Shown here: positions 33,577 to 42,528 of the stretch, piece after piece
How the letters are laid out: every line of letters begins with the position of its first letter
Numbering within the stretch: the stretch's first letter is position 1
From: Ectocarpus siliculosus
Taxonomy: Eukaryota; Sar; Phaeophyceae; Ectocarpales; Ectocarpaceae
Direction of reading: 5' to 3'
Assembly (NCBI GenBank): GCA_000310025.1
Contig: FN649741.1
Coordinates: forward strand, 356,767-420,766
DNA: 64,000 nt
Position numbers and translations under genes: made by a program
The notes under the pieces: model-generated
Seen by the model: only the letters and a program-made list of their open reading frames with translations
The model's database searches: none
Told to the model about the DNA's origin: nothing

Positions 33577-35064
33577 TCTCGACGGCGATCCTAGCCTTCA
33601 GGTGCTACGATCCGGCGTGCACCTTCCGCGTCAGTCAGTCAGTGTCCAACCCTCAAGCTCGTTGCTCTGGCGTCTCGATCGCCTTACGCACGGAGAGCGA
33701 GAGAGCCAAAGACACCCACCAACAGCGGCAACACCAACACAATCTTAGTCTACAGGTTTACCATTGGGTTCAAAAACCACAAGCAACCAAAGTGACCCTT
33801 CAATCTTCTTGGCAGCACACACTGAGATGGAGCGTTGGTACCCACGCCAGGTCGCCCTTCGTTATTGCTTACGCCCAGAGATACGAGCGCTGGTCGGAGC
33901 TTGTTGGAGGAGACGCGGAGATCGGCGGGCCCGCTCTAACAGCTCTACATACACAGGCTACGCTGCACCACTTTCGGATCTACAGCAGTACCATACGTAC
34001 TTCGAGGACATCGTAAGTAGTACTAATGTAGTTTCTCTGTTCAAAGTAAAGCCAACCATCGAATGCATCCACTAACCACGAACACGTAACCAGCACATCG
34101 CTGTTGCTGACCGCAAAAAGCACCACCGTCCCATCGAAAACACAGCGTAAGCAGCCGCACGTAGGCCGCGCCCGAATGGCCCCAAAACACCCGCCGCGTC
34201 CAATTTGGCGCCAAACACTCGAACAACCCTCACCCGTGCCTGTTACTCCGTCGCCCGCCAAAGCTCGTCTTGTCAATTCCAGAGGCTGCGAAGCTGGTGG
34301 GAATGACCTGGGGATTAGAGGGCGGGACGGTGGGCAGGGTGCGCGTGGTGAAGGGCCGGTTTGAGAGCTTTGAAAACGGCGCCATGAGCGAATGCAAGGG
34401 TAGCAATTGGTGCGGTTTTTGAGTTTCGGGGAGTGTATCTCCGTCAACCAAGATCTATCTGCTCGCCAGCCAAAGCCTGTTGGGCGCTTGTTCGACGAGA
34501 GAGAGCAACCGGAACCATTCCATAGAGGGTTCAATGAAGCAGTTGAGTGGGTGAGCAAAGCGGCACCAGGCGAGGCCGGTCTTGGCGAACGTGCTGGCGT
34601 ACAGCGGCAGCAGCGCACAAGGCTTGGTCCTGTTTTTTTTTCCGCATATTGTCGCTCGTGCGCAAGCAATAGGGACGACCAGCCTATGAGCTGGGGTCTG
34701 TATCGCTCGACCTCTCACCTTTCTTGCTACCCCGCATGCAGCACCCTCACAGTAGAATATCACAAGATGATTGATCGTGCTCTCACCCTCTCCCTCCTGC
34801 AAGGTTGCTTCTAGGGTCGTTCCTAGGGCAGGATCTCTGTGTTTCTGCGTAGGTGAAGTGGCGTGTCCTCTTCGAGATTCGGGATTTTTGAATTTCGAGG
34901 GGGGCCGGCAAACAGGATTCAGGGAGTTCTGGGGAAACAGGAGGCCAAGTAGGGGGTCCGCAGATTTGTGAGGTTGCTCCGCAGTCGCTAAGCAGCTAGC
35001 AAGCAGGGCTCGTGTTGCTGGTTGCTGGGAGCCACCTTGGCTTGTCGGGTCCTGGAGCTCTGCT
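33577..35064. promoter_or_regulatory. Shared upstream region of MYB3R (minus) and RPC9 (plus)
   Basis: About 1.5 kb between the divergent start codons. Short ORFs overlap on both strands without recognisable protein. No TATA box stands out. It holds the 5' control sequences of both genes by position only. Confidence 0.4.
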
Positions 35065-35910
35065 ATGGAAGTGTGAGTGTCGTTGTTGATTTCGTGAGCC
35101 CGTCCCCGTATTTCCTTTGATACATACACTAGCTTGCAACAATTCAAAAGGCAAAGGTCTCGCCCATGACGCATGTTGATCTCACGCGGCCCCGCTCTGT
35201 CCGTTGCTCTACCGCCGCTGCTGACCGCTCTTTGTGCTCTCGCAGGGTAACGTACGATAGGTTGGTTGCAGATTTTGAGGCTCTAGAATGCGTCCGCCGC
35301 CAGCGTGAACGGCGAGAAGCCGGCAGGGCAAAGAAGGAGCCTCCCGACAGCGGTAGCAGCGGAGGCGCTCTGGCAGCCGAGGAAGCGACGGAGCGGTATC
35401 TATCCAAGATGCCTGCAGCACGCGAGACGAGGGAAGCGGTAAGGGGTCGGCGGATGAGAAGATGGCCTGCCTTGTAGGTGGTGTTGCTGGTGAGCGAAGT
35501 TCGAGGGTGGGTGGGAGTCGCGTCACGTACTTGCTGCGAGGGCTGAATGAACCACGCCGGGGTAGTCGCAGTATCACGCCTGACCTGCCACACTGGTTCC
35601 ACGATCCTCTTTTTTCTCCTGCATGACATAGACTAGCCGCGGATCTCCAGAGCTTGCAGATAGCAGCATTTTTGGAAAGTAAACATAACCTCACATTTTA
35701 TTTGTCTTTCCTGCTGATCGTCGAAAATGCTGAGTGTTCGTCTTCCATCATTTGACCCATATGACCCTGCGCCTATGCTCTCTTACCCCTGTAAAGGTGT
35801 CGGCATGCTGGCGGGCGCTTTCCGAGCATGAACATTTCTGCCGGCTCACTACTCCCGAGAAGCTTCAGATGATAAACCACCGCCCGTCCCAGGCTGTGGC
35901 AGTGCACTTG
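35065..35910 (+). CDS. DNA-directed RNA polymerase III subunit RPC9 (CRCP/Rpc17), 3' end unresolved
   Basis: Exon 2 (35246-35438) reads VTYDRLVADFEALECVRRQR, then TERYLSKMPAARETREA. Exon 3 (35797-35910) reads LTTPEKLQMINHRPSQAVAV plus HL|GTGAGC. The order 'NYE-helix, ERYLSKTP, LT..EKLQ..N.RP...VE.HL' is that of RPC9, the Rpb4-like subunit that pairs with RPC8 in the Pol III stalk. An eight-base first exon, ATGGAAGT|GTGAGT at 35065, fits phase 2 and would give MEVVTYDRL; without it the ATG at 35166 is in frame. The expected C-terminal 'VEE.EER' segment was not found. The next acceptor (ccgcag, 35996) leads to 21 unrelated codons and a stop. Either the last exon is missed or the tail is divergent. 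Confidence 0.72.
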
Positions 35911-36756
35911 GTGAGCGAGCAAGCCTCTTTGGATAAAAATTGAGCCACATTGACTAATCCCAGTGTGCTCCTCCTCCTACTCCTGTGTGACCGCAGCTGG
36001 TGCGTCCAAACTTACCGAACGGTGTGAAAAGTGGTGTCCAGGATTCTTTTTTTTTGTGAGATGCCAACCTTATGGCAGTGGCATCACAGCATGAAGAGTA
36101 GACTAGATGTATGAATGGTGAGGCTACCTCAAGCTTCGTTTTCCTGGTCTGGCAGCGTGGTTTGGCCGTGTAAGAACGGTCCCTTTAATTCTTGAAGCTA
36201 CAACTCTGTACTCTGCCCTGACGCTGGATACTTGTGGTGTGGAATTATCCAACAACAAGTGACTACACATAGATCACAGCAGCAAGTAGTATTACGTTTA
36301 AAGTAGGATCGGGGTCACGTGCTTCGATTTTCAAAGCTGGAGCCTCAACCTGTTAACTCCAACGTTCTCAAGTGGTGGCGCGTTCTGTAGACACGGCAGA
36401 CATCAAACTCCCCCTTTGATCATGGCTTTATATTTATTTGCGGAAGTCGTTGAACACCTTTTCTTTCAGCACGTCTATACATGCGTCCAAGGCACACGGT
36501 ATACTGCTCACCACATTGTTGAAGGCAAGCCGACGAATATCGTCGGCATTGCTAGTCCCAAGCTTTTTATTTTTATTTTAGTCGCGTGTTGCGCGTGTGC
36601 TGACACCACGAACGGGAAGGACCTTAATTAGCCGACACACTAGGCAATAATGGTCGTGATGGACGCGGGTACGCAAAATAAAAAAACACATACATCCGAT
36701 CCTCGGGAAACACGAAATGCAACGTCTACATACAGTAGACACAGGAAGACAAACAA
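35911..36756. other. Stretch without clear coding content
   Basis: Probable RPC9 3' region. A short frame after ctttcag near 36470 includes HHIVEGKPTN, but it does not match the RPC9 tail well enough to call. Confidence 0.35.
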
Positions 36757-37467
36757 CTAGAAAGTTCGGCCTGAGGGACTGATACACATGTCGCCAAAAG
36801 AATCGAAGACGGCATCCCCGGCATCCGTGGAGCTGCGATCGTCGATAGAACGGTCCCCACAGGGCGATGTAGTCCTTCCTGAAAGGCTTTGTGGCGAATG
36901 CTGCGAGGGGCGTTGATGATTCCGGCCCGAAGGGCTGCTGTCGTCGGCGTGATGACGGTGGCCCGGTTGTCGCCCAGAAGGGCTGTTATGATGTTGTTCC
37001 TCGTGTCGCGTGTACAGCGGTGGGGTGGCGACGCACAAAGAAGTCTTAAGGTACGCCAGCATACACTGCGACGAGCTGTTCCAGTCGGCATCGAAGGTGT
37101 CTGTAGAAGTTACGGCTCCTCCCGCCAGGCAGTCGTACTTGTGCCATCTTCCTCTGACACGCAGTTGAGTGACGAAGTGGTTCTTCCGTGACCCACCATG
37201 CGCAATATGGTAAGATACGCCGACCAAGGAATATGCAGCCCCCATGAACAGGGTCGGCGATGGCGACATGGGCCGACCATGCAGCCCTTGGAAGACCTCA
37301 GTAGAGCGGAATAACACCCTGTTAGGTGCTGTGTGCACAGTCCATGGTAGCAAAGTCCAATTGCACAGTGTCTGGCTTAGGCCAGCTGCACAGAAGGGGC
37401 ACAGGGATGTCCCCGGAATGGACAGATCCGATGCCTGGCCCTGAGAAAAATTCCCGGACCTCCTCAT
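36757..37467 (-). CDS. USP/C19-like cysteine-protease-like C-terminal fragment, probably transposon-derived
   Basis: A 236-codon open frame. Its centre, YSLVGVSYHIAHGGSRKNHF, followed by VTQLRVRGRWHKYDC, resembles the His box of ubiquitin-specific-protease-like domains (Y-x-L-x-G-V-x-x-H...x-H-F/Y...W-x-x-x-D). Versions with NHF in place of GHY are common in large eukaryotic DNA transposons (KDZ/Zisupton-type) and viral relatives. The tail contains three NSPSGR/SSPSGR-like repeats. No Cys box is seen upstream because the frame starts at 37467, shortly before a scaffold gap. The family call is inference. It may be a degraded fragment. Confidence 0.4.
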   Translation of the reverse strand: MRRSGNFSQGQASDLSIPGTSLCPFCAAGLSQTLCNWTLLPWTVHTAPNRVLFRSTEVFQGLHGRPMSPSPTLFMGAAYSLVGVSYHIAHGGSRKNHFVTQLRVRGRWHKYDCLAGGAVTSTDTFDADWNSSSQCMLAYLKTSLCVATPPLYTRHEEQHHNSPSGRQPGHRHHADDSSPSGRNHQRPSQHSPQSLSGRTTSPCGDRSIDDRSSTDAGDAVFDSFGDMCISPSGRTF

Positions 37468-37474
37468 TTTTCAT

Positions 37475-37535
37475 GAGGAGGAAGTGGCCCAGATTCCTCG
37501 CGTCATGCCCAAGCTCACCCCCGAAGAGGCCGCTA
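37475..37535 (+). repeat. Left arm of a 61-bp inverted repeat around an assembly gap
   Basis: Begins GAGGAGGAAGTGGCCCAG and ends GAAGAGGCCGCTA. It is the exact reverse complement of 37694-37754. It encodes EEEVAQIPRVMPKLTPEEAA on the plus strand and continues with TQTCLYCRGTTFETPG. Confidence 0.9.
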
Positions 37536-37593
37536 CCCAAACATGCCTTTACTGCCGCGGCACTACCTTCGAGACGCCTGGAATCAGGCAGTG

Positions 37594-37693
37594 NNNNNNN
37601 NNNNNNNNNNNNNNNNNNNNNNNNNNNNNNNNNNNNNNNNNNNNNNNNNNNNNNNNNNNNNNNNNNNNNNNNNNNNNNNNNNNNNNNNNNNNN
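37594..37693. other. Assembly gap (100 N)
   Basis: Exactly 100 N between the arms of an inverted repeat. The true length and orientation of the missing DNA are unknown. Confidence 0.99.
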
Positions 37694-37801
37694 TAGCGGC
37701 CTCTTCGGGGGTGAGCTTGGGCATGACGCGAGGAATCTGGGCCACTTCCTCCTCGAAGTCGCCCCACATTTCGGCGATCTGCTGCGCTTCCGACGACATG
37801 A
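37694..37801 (-). CDS. Short 5' coding fragment ending in the gap
   Basis: On the minus strand an ATG at 37801 opens MSSEAQQIAEMWGDFEEEVA and continues QIPRVMPKLTPEEAA into the gap. The last 20 residues are encoded again in opposite orientation at 37475-37535, where the reading goes on to a CLYC-containing segment. Together they suggest a small gene start, possibly transposon-linked, that has been inverted or misjoined. No family recognised. Confidence 0.35.
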
Positions 37802-37942
37802 TGTGTGAAGAATCCGGGCTTCTAACGGAGGATGAGAGGGAGTGGAGAGGGAGAGGGAGTGACCGATGTGGGGGTGAGCGCGGAGTTGGCCCAGGGGGCC
37901 ACGCGGCTAGGCAAAAGATCCGTGACGAAAAGATCTGTGACC

Positions 37943-39830
37943 CATACCGCATGTGCCTTCGAAAGCCGTTCCTCCTCACCGCGCACAACTCCTATACTCT
38001 GTTCCACTCTGTCTGTCCCTTGTACACACGGTACGTACTGCTTTTGCCTACCACCCTCGTCCTCTCGTCCGCATCAACAACAAACAATGCAACTTGCCGC
38101 ACAACAAGAGCCATCCCTGCAGGAAAAGCTGTACAAGCAAAAAGCAGCTCCTGCTGCTGTATGCTGCTGCTGTATGTACCATTTTTCAGCACGCACGAAC
38201 AACAGATACAGCACAGGCGAAGGAGCTGAGTCTGCCTGTCTGTGTCTGCGTCGGCGTGAGTAGGGGTGGGTGTGAGGTATCGATAGAGTAACGACAGGAT
38301 GTTTTAAAACAGCATCTCGAGAGAAGCGTGGCGCGGGACAGCGAAAAAAAAGAAGACGACTCTATAAAAAGAGGACCCTCCACGACAGGTCATCAACTAA
38401 ATAATACTCTGGTCGTTCCAATGAGATCCTTTTGTCGACGGAGAAACTGGTTATCGCCCCACAGCGAGCGATAGCTGCTCAAACGACTGTGAGAGGTCTT
38501 GAAATCGTCTCAGCTACCCAGAACTGCTGGTAGTTGCCGGAGATTTGCAGGTACGTACTGCTTTTGCCTACCACTCTCGTCCTCTCGTCCGCACATCAAC
38601 AGCAACAATAAATGCTAATTTTCGCACCACAAAAGAGCCATGCAGAAAGCTGCAACAACAGAACAAAAGCAGCTCCTGCTGTATGTACACAGAATGTCCA
38701 GCTGTGTGCTATACATACCGCATGTGCCTTCGAAAGCCGTTCCTCCTCACCGCGCACAACTCCTATACTCTGTTCCACTCTGTCTGTCCCTTTAACACGG
38801 TACGTACTGCTTTTGCCTACCACTCTCGTCCTCTCGTCCGCATCAACAACAAACAATGCAACTTGCCGCACAACAAGAGCCATCCCTGCAGGAAAAGCTG
38901 TACAAGCAAAAAGAAGCTCCTGCTGCTGTATGCTGCTGCTGTATGTACCATTTTTCAGCACGCACGAACAACAGATACAGCACAGGCGAAGGAGCTGAGT
39001 CTGCCTGTCTGTGTCTGCGTCGGCGTGAGTAGGGGTGGGTGTGAGGTATCGATAGAGTAACGACAGGATGTTTTAAAACAGCATCTCGAGAGAAGCGTGG
39101 CGCGGGACAGCGAAAAAAAAGAAGACGACTCTATAAAAAGAGGACCCTCCACGACAGGTCATCAACTAATAATAATCTGGTCGTTCCAATGAGATCCTTT
39201 TGTCGACGGAGAAACTGGTTATCGCCCCACAGCGAGCGATAGCTGCTCAAACGACTGTGAGAGGTCTTGAAATCGTCTCAGCTACCCAGAACTGCTGGTA
39301 GTTGCCGGAGATTTGCAGGTACGTACTGCTTTTGCCTACCACTCTCGTCCTCTCGTCCGCACATCAACAGCAACAATAAATGCTGATTTTCGCACCACAA
39401 AAGAGCCATGCAGAAAGCTGCAACAACAGAACAAAAGCAGCTCCTGCTGTATGTACACAGAATGTCCAGCTGTGTGCTGAGGTCGGTCAGCATCTCGAGA
39501 GAAGCGTGGCCAGCAAGCAAGGCTTGGCGCGGGCGGCGAAAAAAAGAAGACGACTCTATATAAAAAGATCTGCAAAAAAGAAGGCTTGGCGCGGGCGGCG
39601 AACAAAATGAAGACGACTCTTATACAAAAGATCTATAGAAAGAGGACCCTCAACGACAAGTCAACCAATCTGGTCGTTCCGATGTGACGATGTAACGCAG
39701 ATCTTCTTGTCGACGGAGAAACTGGTTATCGCCCCACAGCAAGCGATAGCTGCTCAAACGACTGTGAGAGGTCTTGAAATCGTCTCAGCTACCCAGAACT
39801 GCTGGTAGTTCTCGGAGGTTCGCAGTGTGG
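37943..39830 (+). repeat. About 770-bp tandem repeat, two full units and a diverged third
   Basis: Unit 1 (37943-38713) and unit 2 (38714-39481) are offset by 768-771 bp and nearly identical. From about 39490 a third, diverged and internally rearranged half-unit follows. Each unit has, in order: CATGTGCCTTCGAAAGCCG; GTACGTACTGCTTTTGCC; a TATA-like CTCTATAAAAAGAGG (38360, 39129); CTGGTCGTTCCAATGAGATC; 'GTCTTGAAATCGTC'; TTTGCAG|GTACGT, a perfect donor (38550, 39318); and AACAATAAATGC with an AATAAA signal (38606, 39374). No protein is encoded. It could be duplicated first exons with promoters, or solo-LTR-like units. Confidence 0.75.
38358..38370 (+). promoter_or_regulatory. TATA-box-like element, repeat unit 1
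   Basis: ACTCTATAAAAAG in the 770-bp unit. It recurs in unit 2 near 39129 and in modified form (CTCTATATAAAAAG) near 39554. Confidence 0.35.
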
Positions 39831-40215
39831 GCTGAGATCGGCCTTTTCGACCCGGTCGGGCAAGGGGTCCGCTATGATACTGAAAACTCCACAGACAGAC
39901 GGAAAAAAAAAACTTTTGATCGACTGAGACCCAAGCTAGAGCTTGGGAACAGCACGAGCCCCAAGTTTGCACAATGGACGACTGCTCAACGCGAAGTCTT
40001 CATGGCAGTAGTAGTGCAATGCTGTCATCCACTCAAGGTGGTTTTATTATCCTGACGTTCCGACTACCCTTGGGGGAGCACGCTACAAGTATAGTGCTTG
40101 CTTTCTCAGACACCCTGTTCGATGAATGTGTGCGACAGATGATCGAAGACTGTCATCGAAGATTCCGCGACGACGAGCTAGTGGAAGAGCTCATCGCCCT
40201 CTTGGAGAAACATGT
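39831..40215 (+). CDS. Possible exons of an unrecognised gene downstream of the tandem promoters
   Basis: One frame runs AEIGLFDPVGQGVRYDTENS to VFMAVVVQCCHPLK|GTGGTT (40039). Another, 40059-40215, contains LPLGEHATSIVLAFSDTLFD, then CVRQMIEDCHRRF and ELVEELIALLEKH|GTGAGC. The second is protein-like (amphipathic helices) and ends at a consensus donor. They may be successive exons reading from the duplicated TATA units, but the linking acceptor was not found. Family unknown. Confidence 0.3.
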
Positions 40216-40219
40216 GAGC

Positions 40220-42528
40220 GAGGCGGATACATATAGAGGGACGGGCAAGAGTGGAAACCCTTCGTGTGCACAACAGGTTGTGCTCTGCACAAAAACTTTC
40301 GACTGCTCTCTTTCGTCGTGATGCGCTACAGCACCTATGATCCGTTTCACACGGCTTCCCCACTCTCCAACTTTTCTCGCCGTTGTTCGTGCTTTAGCTT
40401 GGGTCAGCCGAGAGCGACGATTGAGCCATTGCGGTCCCTGCGAGGATGGGGTGGACTCTCGTACCCGAAGGAGTGGAGCTTTTGTCCTAGAAACCACCAA
40501 GACACTGTCTTCGGAAGAGGAAAAATCCAGCTGCCATCGATGGACGGGAAAACTTTTCCTTGTGGGATGAGCGCGGAGGATGCTTCTTGTCGTGCAGATA
40601 AAGGCGGCGGCGGCGACGACGTGGAACTGTTTACGTGGTAGTTGGTGTTGCTGTGGTACAATAAAGGGTGTAACTGAATCCGAAGCGTGCAAGCCCGCGA
40701 TTCTACCGTGTAAATACCGCCGACGTTCCGCTTTGTTTCCCGGTGCCTGTCACCAACGTTAAAATGCAACCCGGTACCACTGCTTCGGAGGCGACGGGCG
40801 TTTATGTGAACAATCTTGGTGAACAAACGACAACTCCGTCTGTGCACACGTCTCATCTGATTTTGGGCGGCTTCGCGCCGACAAGCTGGTGTGAGGCAAA
40901 CTCGTTTCGTATCTCCGCTCAAACCTCACCCAACTGAAATTAACAACCTACACACGCAGAATGTAGGCAAGTTAAATTTGGTACATAATGACTTTTACAA
41001 CTCTATTTTCTACATCTCTGTACTGTTGATACTGCACCCTCTGCCCAATTTTCAATTCTCGCTGCCCCAGTATGGTGCTGTACACTATAACCCAAACTTT
41101 TGTCTAAGCTTGTTGCGATAGTTGTTGCCCCGGCCGCATTTCAAACTCGTCCGATGCCATGGTCCTACTACTATTCCCCTCCTCGTATCCGCCCAAAGTT
41201 CCGGTACCACCGTCTCTCACCCCCCCTCCCGCAAGGTCAAGAAGCACTTCGCCCGCCTCGCTATCCCCGAACACCTTCTCTTCCTCGCGAGCGACGCACG
41301 CCTCACCCCTCAAAGAGCTGTTGGCGCTGCTACGACGGGAATCCCCGTTAGTCCGAATATTACGAATGGTGGCGTGCCGGCTCAAGGGCTTGTGGCGCGT
41401 GAGGCGGCGATCGCTTCCCGTCGGTGGCGCGTGCTCGAGAATGGCTTGTTTCCGTCCTTGTCGCCGCGTGCTGCGAGGCTCCTGGTGTTGCGCGGGTTGG
41501 AGAGTCGATCGGAGCTTGTTTTCTTCTTCGCTGCGCGTGCGCGAGGCAAACGTACGAGGATGGTGTGCGTGCGTGAGACGGGGTGCAGATGCCTTTCGGG
41601 GGCGTGCTGCGCTGGCAGAAAAACGATGCGTTATACGGGGCCACCACGAGCATTCAGCACTCAACCCTGTTTACATACACAGCTGATTTGGGGGGGGGGC
41701 TTGGGTACGTTTTTCCAGATCTCAAGTTTCCAGATCGCATAGCCGATGTTGCGCACATTTGTTGCTCTCGAAGTTTGTCTGTGTAAAACAGCCACAAACG
41801 ATGTGGCAGCTTTTCTTCCTGACCTCATTAACAGTACCCCCCAAATCACTCGTCGCATTGACACCCACTTGGTCCACAGAGAGCAGAGAGGGACGTAGAC
41901 ATTGTAGTAGGACTCCTCTCTCTTGCGAAGCCGCTGGCAAAATGACGAGGGCTTTAGTTAAAGCCGGGGCCAACTCTGGGCTGCGATACGCAGCGCAACT
42001 CACCAAAACTCCAACAGGAGCTGCTTCCTGGCTTGTCCCCACTGCCCCCTTTCCCGTCTCTCCAGTTCAAGTTGACGCCTTAGATCTGGTGGGGAATGAA
42101 TCAGGTGACGGTGGGACAGAGGAGCGGTCGAACAAAATCACGCTTAGTCCACATTCTTGCTGACACTCGCCGGTTGGAAGATTCCACATACATAGGTAGC
42201 TCACGTAGGTGTTCCTGTGCTTTGGCACCATGCGAATCGAGGCAAATTGCATCGCATGTCGTTGCCTGCTGTGAGTGCCCCCGGTGAGCGAAATGCTTCG
42301 CTACCCAGCCGTTTTCCGGGCGACAAACCCCACACCTCACGTGAACACATGTAGGCGTATCGAACCCTCCGCGTTAAATCAACGTGCTTCTGGACCATGC
42401 CACCAGAGGACAAGGCAATGGGAAAACAGCGGATGGGTTGTCTCCGATATGCGAACGCGCATCAGGGAAGCAGGCCTATCCGCGTGACATGTGTGTAGCA
42501 TGTCAAATGTGGTGGCCCTCATCCTGAC
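40220..42528. other. Region without a supportable gene model
   Basis: Long overlapping frames exist at 41104-41742 on both strands. The plus frame ARLTPQRAVGAATTGIPVSP with ALVAREAAIASRRW-like sequence could be a degraded gene, but nothing is recognisable. A short poly-G lies at 41690. Confidence 0.35.

Noticed and set aside
41104-41742. Overlapping ORFs on both strands near 41.1-41.7 kb
   Set aside because: Neither strand shows a recognisable domain or flanking exons. Kept only as a note, not called.
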